From Clostridia bacterium (GTDB lineage Bacteria > Bacillota > Clostridia > Oscillospirales > Acutalibacteraceae), in assembly GCA_024404095.1 (NCBI GenBank), contig JAKSQO010000009.1, positions 19,413 through 83,412 on the forward strand: a DNA stretch of 64,000 nt, given 5' to 3'. Shown here piece by piece: positions 35,774 to 45,087 of this stretch; positions within the stretch are counted from its first letter, which is position 1, and each line of letters opens with the position of its first letter. A program made the translations under genes and the position numbers. Under the pieces are notes generated by a model that saw only the letters and a program-made list of their open reading frames with translations, searched no databases and was not told where the DNA came from.

Positions 35774-37101
35774 TCAACAACTTCACCTATCAAATCGTAT
35801 TCTTCAATATCAAAGATTTTTACATCTACAAAATCTCCGATTTCATGGTCACCTGTTGAAGTAAAGCGAACAATGCCGTCAATCTCCGGAGCGTCCATAT
35901 ATGTTCTTCCGACATAAGAGTCGGTATATCCGTCATATTCCTCGACAACAGTCTTATAAACCTTGCCGATTTTCTGATTGTTCTTGTCCTCAACTATGCT
36001 GAGCTGATCCTGCATTATGATTTCACCGCGGCGCAGCTTTACATCTTCTTCAACCTGTCCGTCCATATCGTAAGCAGGTGTACCCTCCTGGGGACTGAAA
36101 GTGAAGCAGCCGAGACGGTCAAACTCAATCTCGTTGACAAATTCCGCAAGGTCTTCAAACTCTTCCTCGCCCTCACCCGGGAAACCGACAATAAATGTTG
36201 TTCTGATAACAACATCGGGAATTTCCGTACGAAGCTTATTGATTACTTCACGAATCTGAGCCTGATTTCCCCGGCGGTTCATAGCCTTAAGAATTCCGTC
36301 ATTGGAATGCTGAAGCGGAAGGTCAATATAGTTGACAACCTTTTCGTTACACTTAATCTCGGAAATAAGCTCGTCTGTGATTCTGTCGGGGTAGCAGTAA
36401 AGCATTCTTATCCATTCGATTCCGTCAATCCGTGAAAGCTGTCTGAGAAGCTCGGGAAGCTTCAGCTCTCCGTAGAGGTCAAGTCCGTAGCTTGTTGTGT
36501 CCTGTGCAATAAGTATAATTTCCTTTACACCTGTTTCGGCAAGCTGACGTGCTTCGTCAAGGATGCTGTCCATTTCACGGCTTCGCATATCGCCTCTTAT
36601 GTAAGGAATTGTGCAGTAGGTGCAGCGGTTTGAACAGCCGTCACCGATTTTGAGGTACGCCCAATGCTCGGGAGTGGTAAGGATTCTCTGACCGTCAAGC
36701 GGTAATTCGCACTGCGGAGGGAATTTTTCAATAGTGCTGTCATTCTCGAGCAAGTCACTGATAATATTAACAATATCGCTGTTTGCACCGATACCGATAA
36801 CCGCATCAATTTCGGGAATTTCTGCAAGAATTTCTTCCTTGTGTCGCTGAGCCATACAGCCCGAAACAATAATTTTCTTTACAAGTCCCTCTTTTTTCAG
36901 TTCAACTGTATCGAGGATATTTTCAATAGCTTCCTTTTTCGCATCGTCAATAAAGCCGCAGGTATTGATAATTACGGCATCACAGCCGTCAACATAATCA
37001 ACAATATCCCAGCCTGCCTCATCAATCAAAGCAAGCATATGCTCAGCGTCAACCTGGTTTTTAGGACAGCCGAGTGAAATCATACCTATCTGATAACCCA
37101 T
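35770..37101 (-). CDS. rimO: Ribosomal protein S12 methylthiotransferase RimO
   Basis: 443 residues. N-terminal UPF0004 domain with three Cys ligands (Cys12, Cys48, Cys82), radical-SAM motif CSNRCTYC (Cys156, Cys160, Cys163), and C-terminal TRAM domain (about 375-443). Two [4Fe-4S] clusters are expected; it methylthiolates an Asp of S12. Lack of MiaB-type hallmarks and the opening SLGCPKNQVD favour RimO over MiaB. Eight nucleotides after recX. Confidence 0.96.
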   Translation of the reverse strand: MGYQIGMISLGCPKNQVDAEHMLALIDEAGWDIVDYVDGCDAVIINTCGFIDDAKKEAIENILDTVELKKEGLVKKIIVSGCMAQRHKEEILAEIPEIDAVIGIGANSDIVNIISDLLENDSTIEKFPPQCELPLDGQRILTTPEHWAYLKIGDGCSNRCTYCTIPYIRGDMRSREMDSILDEARQLAETGVKEIILIAQDTTSYGLDLYGELKLPELLRQLSRIDGIEWIRMLYCYPDRITDELISEIKCNEKVVNYIDLPLQHSNDGILKAMNRRGNQAQIREVINKLRTEIPDVVIRTTFIVGFPGEGEEEFEDLAEFVNEIEFDRLGCFTFSPQEGTPAYDMDGQVEEDVKLRRGEIIMQDQLSIVEDKNNQKIGKVYKTVVEEYDGYTDSYVGRTYMDAPEIDGIVRFTSTGDHEIGDFVDVKIFDIEEYDLIGEVVE

Positions 37102-37109
37102 ACTCTCAC

Positions 37110-37739
37110 CTATTCTTCGTAGTATTCATCGTCCGAAAATTCACTCATCGCCTGGCGAATATCGGAATAGCCGTAGCCAAGGCGCATCAGTGCCGCGAAA
37201 ACCTTGCGGCGTGAATTCTCATCAATCATTTTATTATAATATTTTTTATTGATAATATCAACTATTCTTTGAACATTATCTGCTTCTTCCGCCTCAAAAA
37301 GTTCATCAAGAGTGTTATTTATAATGTCTGAGGAAATTCCGCGGCGGTAAAGCTCGGATTTTATGCGGTTTCTGCCATACTTTTTATATTCGTAAAGCTG
37401 ACGCGCGAAGTTCTCGGCATATCTTTCATCATTGACAAGTCCGAGCTCAACAAGTCTGTCAACCGCACTTTCGACCGACTCAGCATCATATTTTCTGAGT
37501 AGCTTTGTTTTTATTTCACGCACAGAATGGTCACGCATATCAAGGCTGAACATTGCGCTGTTAAAAGCAATGCGGGAGCCTGCCGCCTTTTGAAAGTCAG
37601 CAAGCTCCTCTTCATCAACTTCATCACCCGAGACATATCCGCTTCCGAGCCAGAAATCCTCATCAATTGTCAGCAGATACTCTCCGTCTATACTTATATG
37701 TATTTTATTCTGTCTTCCGTGTTTAGCTGTAATCTTCAT
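37110..37739 (-). CDS. recX: Regulatory protein RecX
   Basis: 209 residues made of repeated three-helix units (AFNSAMFSLDMRDHSVREIKTKLL, then VDRLVELGLVNDERYAENFARQ, then C-terminal repeats), all-helical. RecX binds inside the RecA filament and restrains it. ATG overlaps the recA stop (ATGA), so the two are translationally coupled and under the same LexA-controlled promoter. Confidence 0.94.
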   Translation of the reverse strand: MKITAKHGRQNKIHISIDGEYLLTIDEDFWLGSGYVSGDEVDEEELADFQKAAGSRIAFNSAMFSLDMRDHSVREIKTKLLRKYDAESVESAVDRLVELGLVNDERYAENFARQLYEYKKYGRNRIKSELYRRGISSDIINNTLDELFEAEEADNVQRIVDIINKKYYNKMIDENSRRKVFAALMRLGYGYSDIRQAMSEFSDDEYYEE

Positions 37740-38857
37740 CAGTCATCAACAGCGATATCAAGCTGTGCCTTAGCTGAGCTCTTTGTAACGGGAGCCTCTT
37801 CCTTAGCAGGTGCGGAAGTCTTTGCGGCACCCTTTGCACCCTTCTTAGATGAAGGCTTGTTAAGTGTCTTGAGCTTATCCATATTAGCCTTTACTTTTTC
37901 CTCAATCTCACTGCAAAGCTCAGGGTCATTTTTCAGAAGCTCCTTGACATTATCTCTGCCCTGTCCGAGTCTGCGGTCACCGTATGAGAACCATGCGCCA
38001 CTCTTGTTGATAATATCCAGTAATACAGCAGCATCAAGAATCTCACCGACCTTTGAAATACCCTCGCCGTACATAATATCAAATTCAGCTTCTTTGAACG
38101 GAGGAGCAACCTTATTTTTAACGATTTTAACCTTGGTTCTTGAACCTACGAACTCATTGCCCGCACCCTTGATAGACTCAACACGGCGTACATCCATACG
38201 AACAGAAGCATAGAACTTCAGCGCACGACCGCCTGTTGTTGTTTCGGGGTTACCGTACATAACACCGATTTTCTCACGGAGCTGATTTATGAAAATAATG
38301 ATTGTATTTGACTTATTGCATGCGCCTGCAAGCTTTCTGAGTGCCTGCGACATAAGACGTGCGTGCTGACCAACGTGGCTTTCACCCATATCACCCTCAA
38401 TTTCCGAACGAGGAACAAGAGCAGCAACAGAGTCAACAACAATAATGTCGATTGCGCCTGAGCGAACGAGAGCCTCTGCAATTTCAAGAGCCTGCTCGCC
38501 GTTATCGGGCTGTGAAACAAGAAGTGAATCAATATCAACACCGAGGTTTGCGGCATAAACAGGGTCAAGCGCGTGCTCGGCATCAACGAATGCAGCTTCG
38601 CCGCCTGCCTTCTGAGCCTCAGCAACAGCGTGGAGCGCAAGAGTTGTCTTACCTGACGATTCAGGTCCGTAAATCTCAACAATTCTTCCCTTGGGAAGTC
38701 CGCCGATACCCGTTGCAACGTCAAGCGTGAGAGAGCCTGTTGAGATAGCCTCAACACTCATACCTGCGTTCTGTCCCAGACGCATAACCGTACCCTTACC
38801 GTACTGCTTTTCAAGCTGTGCAATAGCTGTTTCAAGAGCCTGTTTTTTATCTGCCAT
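37739..38857 (-). CDS. recA: Recombinase RecA
   Basis: 372 residues. Walker A GPESSGKT (64-71), Walker B VDSVAAL, DNA-binding loop L2 [18 protein letters not shown], and an Ala/Lys-rich C-terminal tail. Strand exchange and SOS co-protease. The ATG 7 nt after GGAGGT is preferred to one six bases earlier that nearly touches the ribosome site. SOS control is indicated by the LexA box in the promoter. Confidence 0.98.
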   Translation of the reverse strand: MADKKQALETAIAQLEKQYGKGTVMRLGQNAGMSVEAISTGSLTLDVATGIGGLPKGRIVEIYGPESSGKTTLALHAVAEAQKAGGEAAFVDAEHALDPVYAANLGVDIDSLLVSQPDNGEQALEIAEALVRSGAIDIIVVDSVAALVPRSEIEGDMGESHVGQHARLMSQALRKLAGACNKSNTIIIFINQLREKIGVMYGNPETTTGGRALKFYASVRMDVRRVESIKGAGNEFVGSRTKVKIVKNKVAPPFKEAEFDIMYGEGISKVGEILDAAVLLDIINKSGAWFSYGDRRLGQGRDNVKELLKNDPELCSEIEEKVKANMDKLKTLNKPSSKKGAKGAAKTSAPAKEEAPVTKSSAKAQLDIAVDD

Positions 38858-38895
38858 TTTCATTACCTCCGTATATGTAAATCAACGGTTTTATC

Positions 38896-38909
38896 CGTAC
38901 ATTTGTTCG
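38896..38909. promoter_or_regulatory. LexA (SOS) box at recA
   Basis: Minus strand CGAACAAATGTACG, one mismatch from the Gram-positive consensus CGAAC-N4-GTTCG. It lies just downstream of the -10 hexamer, over the expected transcription start. Confidence 0.85.
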
Positions 38910-38917
38910 TTACTTGT

Positions 38918-38946
38918 ATTATACATTATGTTTTTCTTAAATGCAA
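38918..38946 (-). promoter_or_regulatory. recA promoter
   Basis: Minus-strand TTGCAT (38941-38946), 17 bp, TATAAT (38918-38923), immediately upstream of the LexA box. Confidence 0.8.
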
Positions 38947-39000
38947 CAGGAAATTTTAAAATTTTTCCGAAAACGGGAGTAAAGTACCGATTTTTGTACT

Positions 39001-39540
39001 TCACCTTACTTTCAGTATCTTCATAAGCTTTTTTCGCCATTTGCGGTAATAAGTGAACTCAAACATTTCAAGTGCTCTGTCATACAGAAGAAATGCCGCA
39101 AGTCCGAGGACATATAATATAGGTATAAAAACTTTCTCTGTTTCCTCAAGCATCTCCGAAGAAATACCGAAAACAAAAATCATTACAAGATATGCGGCGG
39201 TGATTACCGCAACAAAGAACAAGCTCTTGACAGCAATTCGCAGGGGCTTGATTTTTATTTTATCAAGAAGTGTTTTCAGAAGCGGATAATAGCCGAGGAC
39301 GGCAATATACATCGCAACCGCTTCTTTTTCGGGTACAAGCATAGCCGTAACGGCACTTGTGCAGAAATAAACGCCGAGCGCCCATTTAGGATTACATTCA
39401 GCCATCATAAAAAGAATCAGCAGCGACGCCACCCCGGGAATGGCGTAAATCATAAACGGTATTATAGATGAAGCAAGCATTATCGCTGTTGAGAGTGCTA
39501 TGCACATTGCGCCAAGCGCAGTTTTAACAGAAACCTTCAT
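39001..39540 (-). CDS. Integral membrane protein, function unknown
   Basis: 179 residues with five hydrophobic segments and a basic C-terminus (YYRKWRKKLMKILKVR). The N-terminal helix with small residues and the FMMAECNPKWALGVYF segment resemble small membrane proteins found widely in Ruminococcaceae; no characterised family is recognised. It lies 9 nt downstream of the J-like Cys-rich gene on the same strand, so it probably belongs to that operon. Confidence 0.7.
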   Translation of the reverse strand: MKVSVKTALGAMCIALSTAIMLASSIIPFMIYAIPGVASLLILFMMAECNPKWALGVYFCTSAVTAMLVPEKEAVAMYIAVLGYYPLLKTLLDKIKIKPLRIAVKSLFFVAVITAAYLVMIFVFGISSEMLEETEKVFIPILYVLGLAAFLLYDRALEMFEFTYYRKWRKKLMKILKVR

Positions 39541-39549
39541 AACTTAACC

Positions 39550-40149
39550 TCAGCAGCAGCGTATAAGGTCGCCGCCCATACACTCACAGCAGCAATCGGC
39601 ACAGACAAGCGCCTCACACATACTGCACGGGTCGGAGCAGCCTTTGTTCTCGGTTTTTGTTGTTTCACGTCGGGTATACTGTCCCCTCTTTGCCTTGTGG
39701 AGCTGATCATATGCCGCCTTGTATTCGGGGTTGGACGGATCAAGCTCATACGCATGGGTAAAGCTTTCAGCCGCACTTTCGAGCCAGCCTCTGCGGTGCT
39801 GAATACTGCCCTTAAGATAAAACCACTCTGCATTTCTGCGCTGATAAGGTATACCGTCAAGAAGCATTTCGGCATCGTCAATTCTTCCGCTGTTCAGCTT
39901 TGCACGAATATCGCCGAACTCGGAATTCTGATTGCCTGCGGCATCATATGAAGCATAGTCGTTGCTTCCGTAATTTCCGCCCGAATTGCCGTTGCCGAAG
40001 TTCATAACAATAGCGTCATAAGCCTCGTCCAGCTCTTTCATAGCAGACGGATTGCCGCCGCATCTTCTCGCAGCTTCTCGGTATGCAAATTTAACATCGT
40101 CAAGACTTGCGCTTGAATCAAGTCCTAATACCTCATAAGGATTTCTCAC
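39550..40149 (-). CDS. J-domain-like protein with TPR-like and Cys-rich segments
   Basis: 199 residues, GTG start behind GGAG. Residues 3-48 follow the J-domain pattern (NPYEVLGL ... DDVKFAYREAARRC ... LDEAYDAI) but the HPD tripeptide that activates DnaK is replaced by GGN, so it is probably not a working Hsp70 co-chaperone. A Gly/Asn linker follows, then a TPR-like helical pair (about 105-150), and a C-terminal cluster of 11 cysteines in about 30 residues (171-199) that may bind metal. It overlaps the end of the DUF5685 gene by 17 nt. Confidence 0.75.
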   Translation of the reverse strand: MRNPYEVLGLDSSASLDDVKFAYREAARRCGGNPSAMKELDEAYDAIVMNFGNGNSGGNYGSNDYASYDAAGNQNSEFGDIRAKLNSGRIDDAEMLLDGIPYQRRNAEWFYLKGSIQHRRGWLESAAESFTHAYELDPSNPEYKAAYDQLHKAKRGQYTRRETTKTENKGCSDPCSMCEALVCADCCCECMGGDLIRCC

Positions 40150-40987
40150 ACGAACACTCCTTTTTTAACACCCTGCCGACAACGGCACGTGAACCGTCGT
40201 ACAGTATATTCTCTAATATATCATTAAATCTATAAATTTTCAACTTATTATAATTATTTATCGCTTCTCCCATTGTCAGATTAAGCATTTCTTCGCAGTA
40301 ATTTTTATAATCATGTGATTTGAATTTATTTTTCAACGGATTGAAGCTGTTTTCGTTTATATCCTTTTCGCAGTCATCAACTGCATCAATTATATATACC
40401 CATCTGCCAATCATATAGCCGAAGCTTTTCAGATTTAGTATACTGTCGCACTCAATTTCATTTATAATCAGCTGCGAAAGCATCTCAGCACTCGGGTCGG
40501 CAGATTCATCTATACCCGAATTTTTCTTTTCAATCTCTCTCTGCCTCGTCATCTGCTTTTCGATTATTTCCGCCGCTTCGGGCTGACGGCTTTTTGCTTT
40601 CTTATATATATGTTTTGCATACGGCATTGCAATATAACACAGCAGCCGTTTCAAAAATCCGCTGTCAGCAATATTATCCATCAGCTTGTGATACATCAAA
40701 AGCATTGAAATATCGGCGGTGTATGCTGTGTCCTCATTTCCCCTGCCACAGTCAAGGCACTTCTTTGTAGGATTGAAAGAGCACCTGGAATTTTTAAATT
40801 TGACACATCCGAGCCTTACCGCCATACGAATCATTGCAAAAAACGTAAAATCGTATGAAAGCGTGAGCCTTGCAATAAGGCCGTACCTTTTTCCGAGCTC
40901 CTTGCAAAGTGAGCAGTAAACGCCCTTGTATATATCGTAATCCTTAAATTTCATTTCAGGCTTGTACGCCCTGACATAGCCGAACAA
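40133..40987 (-). CDS. DUF5685 family protein
   Basis: 284 residues, TTG start behind GAGGTGAACGC. It opens MFGYVRAYKPEMKFKDY, the DUF5685 hallmark, with CSLC (Cys25, Cys28) and CLDC (Cys77, Cys80) pairs that may bind zinc. The rest is predicted mostly helical. Two aspartate-rich helices, DNIAD (104-108) and DAVDDCEKD (201-209), are spaced and placed like the metal-binding motifs of class I isoprenoid synthases, a resemblance that is my inference. Function undescribed. First gene of a three-gene group with the J-like and membrane proteins. Confidence 0.8.
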   Translation of the reverse strand: MFGYVRAYKPEMKFKDYDIYKGVYCSLCKELGKRYGLIARLTLSYDFTFFAMIRMAVRLGCVKFKNSRCSFNPTKKCLDCGRGNEDTAYTADISMLLMYHKLMDNIADSGFLKRLLCYIAMPYAKHIYKKAKSRQPEAAEIIEKQMTRQREIEKKNSGIDESADPSAEMLSQLIINEIECDSILNLKSFGYMIGRWVYIIDAVDDCEKDINENSFNPLKNKFKSHDYKNYCEEMLNLTMGEAINNYNKLKIYRFNDILENILYDGSRAVVGRVLKKECSCEKSL

Positions 40988-41074
40988 AAGCGTTCACCTC
41001 GTTTCTGTTAAATAATGAATAATTGCGTTCGGATACACGCATCTGATTTTCCCGATTCAATAGACTTAAATCGA

Positions 41075-41731
41075 TTATCCCAGCGGCGTTCCGAGTTGAG
41101 CATCAAAACTTGTGCAGTCAGCGATTTCATCTTTATCAACTTCAACCACAGCAAACCATCCTGACATCATACAATCATAGGCATCAGGGTTGTTTAGCTG
41201 TTCTATATATACACATAATGATTGTCCATCGCAATACACATCACTTACACCAAAGCGATAGGAACCGCTGCCGGACGGAATATATGTAAGAATCACCGAT
41301 TTCTCGCTAAAGTATCTGTCATTATATGCGGTCGTTATATAATCAAACGATGGTGCTTCATCAAGACCTGAATCCATAGTCAAAATATCAGAGAATTTTG
41401 ACTTAAATGAATTCAGTTCCGATACTGTATCAAACTTATAAATCGGCAAATGCTGTACTGAACTGATTGTCATAGTTTCAGTGTTCAATGCTTCGGTGTA
41501 AAGCTTGCTGTTATCCGTCCAATTTGCAAAAGCGACATAGTTGGTATATTTCTTACTTTTGTCATTTTTAAATTTTTCGTCTAATGTTTTCTCAACCTCG
41601 TTTTTTTGTTCAATCGCATGTTCTGATTTCTGAGGAGTTAAAGTATCTGTTTTTTCAATAGCTTTTGTTCCGCAACCTATTAAGGAAGACATGAGAATAA
41701 GACAAAGTATCATTGATATAATCTTTTTCAT
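41075..41731 (-). CDS. Putative lipoprotein, function unknown
   Basis: About 218 residues from the ATG 8 nt after GGGAGG. Lipoprotein signal with lipobox SLIGC (Cys about 20), then a Lys/Glu-rich linker and a globular C-terminal domain ending SFDAQLGTPLG. Anchored outside the membrane. Base composition looks slightly more AT-rich than the neighbours. No family recognised. Confidence 0.75.
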   Translation of the reverse strand: MKKIISMILCLILMSSLIGCGTKAIEKTDTLTPQKSEHAIEQKNEVEKTLDEKFKNDKSKKYTNYVAFANWTDNSKLYTEALNTETMTISSVQHLPIYKFDTVSELNSFKSKFSDILTMDSGLDEAPSFDYITTAYNDRYFSEKSVILTYIPSGSGSYRFGVSDVYCDGQSLCVYIEQLNNPDAYDCMMSGWFAVVEVDKDEIADCTSFDAQLGTPLG

Positions 41732-41790
41732 CTTAAACACCTCCCAATTAAAATTATCGGGTTACATTTTATCATTCAATATTCAGTGCA

Positions 41791-42243
41791 TCAGAAGATG
41801 ATATATGCCTTGAATTTATGACCGCATCTCGGGCAGGTAATGTTTCTTTTACCGCGCTTTTTACTCATTCTAAGATGCTCGTTGCAATTCGGGCAGGTGC
41901 GGAAGCGATGCGTTCTTATCTGCATTATTCTCATTTTTGCACGGTTGAACTTTCTCCTGAAATTCATCATTATTTCGTCAAAATGAATCTTATTAAGAAG
42001 GTCAAGAAATTTTCCGTTCTCGTACTGACGGCGGTAACAGTTCTTTGACAGCACACGGTAAACCGCAAAGCCGAGAACAAGAAGTGCTATCCCCCACATA
42101 ATAAAATAAACAACGGGAATAAACCTGAAAAACATCTTTATTCCGTTAATAAGAAGATATATTATCAGCAGGCAGAATGTCAGCTGGTCAACACCGTTCC
42201 TGCCGAGCATGAATCTTCTGAATTTTTCAATAAAAGACTGCAT
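41791..42243 (-). CDS. Small membrane protein with C-terminal zinc ribbon
   Basis: 150 residues. Two hydrophobic helices (about 20-36 and 42-62), a basic helical linker, and a C-terminal zinc ribbon CPNC...CPRC (about residues 117-143). Basic overall (many Arg/Lys). The ribbon probably faces the cytoplasm and could bind nucleic acid or protein; no function known. Divergent from cysK. Confidence 0.78.
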   Translation of the reverse strand: MQSFIEKFRRFMLGRNGVDQLTFCLLIIYLLINGIKMFFRFIPVVYFIMWGIALLVLGFAVYRVLSKNCYRRQYENGKFLDLLNKIHFDEIMMNFRRKFNRAKMRIMQIRTHRFRTCPNCNEHLRMSKKRGKRNITCPRCGHKFKAYIIF

Positions 42244-42274
42244 AATGTTTCATCCTTTCCAGCATATATTATAC

Positions 42275-42302
42275 TTGACAAATCGGTTCAAGGTGTTACA
42301 AT
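42275..42302 (+). promoter_or_regulatory. Promoter of cysK
   Basis: TTGACA (42275-42280), 16 bp, TACAAT (42297-42302). No T-box or S-box leader: only about 27 nt separate the start site from the ATG. Confidence 0.8.
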
Positions 42303-42335
42303 TTTATTAAATTTTAAGGAATTGAAGGTATTTTT

Positions 42336-43262
42336 ATGAAAATTTTTGAGAATCTTTCTGAGCTTATCGGCAACACACCTCTTTTAAAGCTCAACAGATT
42401 TGCAAAAGAATACGGACTTAAAGCGAATATATACGCAAAGCTCGAATATTTCAACCCCGCAGGCAGTATCAAGGACAGAGTAGCGTTTGAAATGATTGAT
42501 GCCGCCGAAAAGGACGGAACGCTGAAAGAGGGCTCGGTTATTATTGAGCCAACGAGCGGTAATACAGGTATCGGACTTGCCGCAATTGCTGCCGCAAAAG
42601 GATATAAAGCAATCATTATTATGCCCGAGACAATGAGCGAAGAACGCAAAAAGCTGATGAAGGCATACGGCGCTGAGCTGATTCTGACAGACGGTGCAAA
42701 GGGTATGGCAGGCTGTATTGAAAAAGCCGAGGAGCTTAAAGCAACACTTCCTAACAGCATTATTGCAGGTCAGTTTGTTAATCCCGCAAACCCTACAGCA
42801 CATATCAAGACAACCGCTCCCGAGATATGGTCGTCTCTTGACGGAAAGGTTGACGCTTTTGTTGCAGGCATCGGCACGGGCGGCACAATTACAGGCAACG
42901 GACGTTATCTGAAAGAAAAAAATCCCGATATAAAGATTTTCGGTGTTGAGCCTGCATCCTCTCCTCTTATCACCGAAGGTAAGGCAGGTGCACATAAGAT
43001 TCAGGGCATAGGAGCAAACTTTGTTCCCGAAATCCTCGATTTGGATGTTGTCGACGAGGTTATGCCCATAGCTGATGAGGATTCCTACAAATATGCTCAG
43101 GCTGTGGTTAAAACCGAGGGTGTGTTCGTCGGTATTTCTTCAGGTGCGGCACTCTGTGCGGCAGTTGAACTTGCTAAAAAAGACAGCTTCAAGGGCAAAA
43201 ACATTGTTGTTGTTTTCCCCGACGGCGGTGACAGATATCTCTCAACACCCGATTTTATTTGA
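42336..43262 (+). CDS. cysK: Cysteine synthase A (O-acetylserine sulfhydrylase)
   Basis: 308 residues, PLP fold type II. The PLP lysine is Lys46 in PAGSIKDR, TSGNTG binds substrate, GTGGTITG the phosphate, and the C-terminal GISSGAAL block is intact. Makes cysteine from O-acetylserine and sulfide in the cytosol. Monocistronic: its stop codon is embedded in the -35 element of the next gene. Confidence 0.96.
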   Translation: MKIFENLSELIGNTPLLKLNRFAKEYGLKANIYAKLEYFNPAGSIKDRVAFEMIDAAEKDGTLKEGSVIIEPTSGNTGIGLAAIAAAKGYKAIIIMPETMSEERKKLMKAYGAELILTDGAKGMAGCIEKAEELKATLPNSIIAGQFVNPANPTAHIKTTAPEIWSSLDGKVDAFVAGIGTGGTITGNGRYLKEKNPDIKIFGVEPASSPLITEGKAGAHKIQGIGANFVPEILDLDVVDEVMPIADEDSYKYAQAVVKTEGVFVGISSGAALCAAVELAKKDSFKGKNIVVVFPDGGDRYLSTPDFI

Positions 43263-43287
43263 CAAGAAATCGCTTAAGTGTTAGAAT
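43259..43287 (+). promoter_or_regulatory. Promoter of secreted phosphoesterase gene, overlapping the cysK stop
   Basis: TTGACA (43259-43264), 17 bp, TAGAAT (43282-43287). The TGA of cysK is part of the -35 hexamer. Confidence 0.85.
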
Positions 43288-43316
43288 AAAACATCACTTT
43301 GAAAGAGGTACTGAAT

Positions 43317-45035
43317 ATGAAAAAGATTATCTCAGTTATTCTTGCAATCGCTATGATGATTTCGATTGTATCTGTTGCGGTTTCCGCACAGGAAGAAAAA
43401 TTTGACCTTGAATTTGCTGTTGCATCTGACCTGCACTATAATCCTCCGCGTGAGGAGCTTGAAGGTCCGATTGATGACCCGATTTACTGGTATGCTAACA
43501 GACGTGCCGCCATGGAGGATGAAAGCGGATTTATTATTGATGAGTTTTTAAGACAATGTGCTGAAAATAAGAACTGCAAATATGTTCTTATCTCGGGCGA
43601 CCTTGCAGATGACGGACGTACCCGACCCGAGGACCACAGGGCAGTTGCCGAAAAGCTCAGAAAATTTGAAAAAGAAACAGGCAAGGATGTTTTTGTAATC
43701 AACGGTAACCACGATTCAAGCGTTGAATCAAAAACAACCTTTGAGCTTTTCAAGGAAATCTACGCAGAATTCGGTTATGACAAAGCTATCACTGAGCCTC
43801 GTGATGACTGCTCATATGCCGCGAATCTCGGTGAAAAATATCGCCTTATAGCTCTCGATTCCAATCATCCCACTGCTTCAACAGAGGACGGTATGACAAA
43901 AGATAAGCTCAACTGGGTTAAGGAGCAGGTTGAAAGTGCAAAGGCTGACGGCAGATATCCTATTCTTATGATGCATCATAACCTTATCGACCATATGCCG
44001 ATGCAGAGAATCACAAGCCGTAATTTTATTGTCAGAAATCATTTCCTTACAGCCGAAAGGTTTGCCGACTGGGGTATCAAACTCGTTGTTTCAGGCCATG
44101 AGCATTGCGGTGACGGCGCAACCTACACAAGTGCTCTCGGCAACACAATTTATGATTTCGCAATCACTTCGCTTACAATGTATCCTCTCGCCTATGAGTA
44201 TTTCAAGCTCAACGACGATGTTATTACATACGAAAGAAAGACTATTGATTCGATTGATTACAAGGCGCTTACATCAACGGTCAGCGGCTACTCAGATGAA
44301 CAAATTAACCTTATGAAAGCTGATTTTAATGCATACGCAAAGGGCTTCCTCAAGGCAGGTGTTCAGTATCGACTTGCGCTCGGCTTCTCAAAAGAGAAAA
44401 TGGGAATTGATGAGGATGCAATTTACTACGGCGTTGTAAGAACAGCTGTTGACGGACTTGTAAATCTGCTTGAAATGCCGCTTTACGGCGAAAACAGCCT
44501 TAGCGAGCTTGCTCTCGAATACGGCATTGAGCTTCCCGAAACAGACTACAAAACAGGATGGGATCTTGCGACTGACCTCGTAGCTATGCACTATGACGGC
44601 TGTGAAAAGTTCACGCTTGACAGTAATGAGCTTCAGCTCTTCTTTAAGGCGGTTGTCACAATTCTTCGTGTTGATGTTGCAGATACAGCTGATGCGCTTA
44701 CACTCATGAAGGCGGCAAACAAGCTTCTCGGCACAGACTCAGTTTCAACCGATATCACAAAAATGTGCGTTCAGATGTTCGGCACATACTCAGCCGCCGA
44801 ATATGTAATCATGGCGATTGTATCTCCGTTTGTTTATATGTTCATCAATGATACTGACGGAATCGACGATGCCAGCGGTTCGTTCCCCGGATACGGCACG
44901 GTAAATGTTCAGAACAACATCGCAAATATCAAAGCAAATGTCGCCGATATAATTAACGGTTCCGCAACTCACGCAAATCTTGTTATAAAATATCTCCTCA
45001 AAGCGCTCCTTGTTGTACTTACAGCAATCAAATAA
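43317..45035 (+). CDS. Secreted metallophosphoesterase
   Basis: About 572 residues from the ATG with AAAGAGG upstream. Signal peptide to about residue 25 (VSVAVSAQE). Calcineurin-like motifs: ASDLHYN, ISGDLADDG, INGNHD, MMHHN and SGHEHCGD are all present, so it should be an active two-metal phosphodiesterase or phosphomonoesterase outside the membrane. The C-terminal ~280 residues are helical and end with a hydrophobic stretch (YLLKALLVVLTAIK) that may tether the protein to the membrane. Substrate unknown. Confidence 0.88.
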   Translation: MKKIISVILAIAMMISIVSVAVSAQEEKFDLEFAVASDLHYNPPREELEGPIDDPIYWYANRRAAMEDESGFIIDEFLRQCAENKNCKYVLISGDLADDGRTRPEDHRAVAEKLRKFEKETGKDVFVINGNHDSSVESKTTFELFKEIYAEFGYDKAITEPRDDCSYAANLGEKYRLIALDSNHPTASTEDGMTKDKLNWVKEQVESAKADGRYPILMMHHNLIDHMPMQRITSRNFIVRNHFLTAERFADWGIKLVVSGHEHCGDGATYTSALGNTIYDFAITSLTMYPLAYEYFKLNDDVITYERKTIDSIDYKALTSTVSGYSDEQINLMKADFNAYAKGFLKAGVQYRLALGFSKEKMGIDEDAIYYGVVRTAVDGLVNLLEMPLYGENSLSELALEYGIELPETDYKTGWDLATDLVAMHYDGCEKFTLDSNELQLFFKAVVTILRVDVADTADALTLMKAANKLLGTDSVSTDITKMCVQMFGTYSAAEYVIMAIVSPFVYMFINDTDGIDDASGSFPGYGTVNVQNNIANIKANVADIINGSATHANLVIKYLLKALLVVLTAIK

Positions 45036-45046
45036 GATATAAAAAC

Positions 45047-45087
45047 ACGGTGTATTGACCAGAAACCAATACACCGTTATTTTTTTA
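45047..45087 (+). terminator. Terminator between convergent phosphoesterase and antiporter genes
   Basis: ACGGTGTATTG/CAATACACCGT stem (11 bp) with T-rich tract TATTTTTTT on the plus strand; on the minus strand the stem is followed by GTTTTTA, so it may work both ways. Confidence 0.9.
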
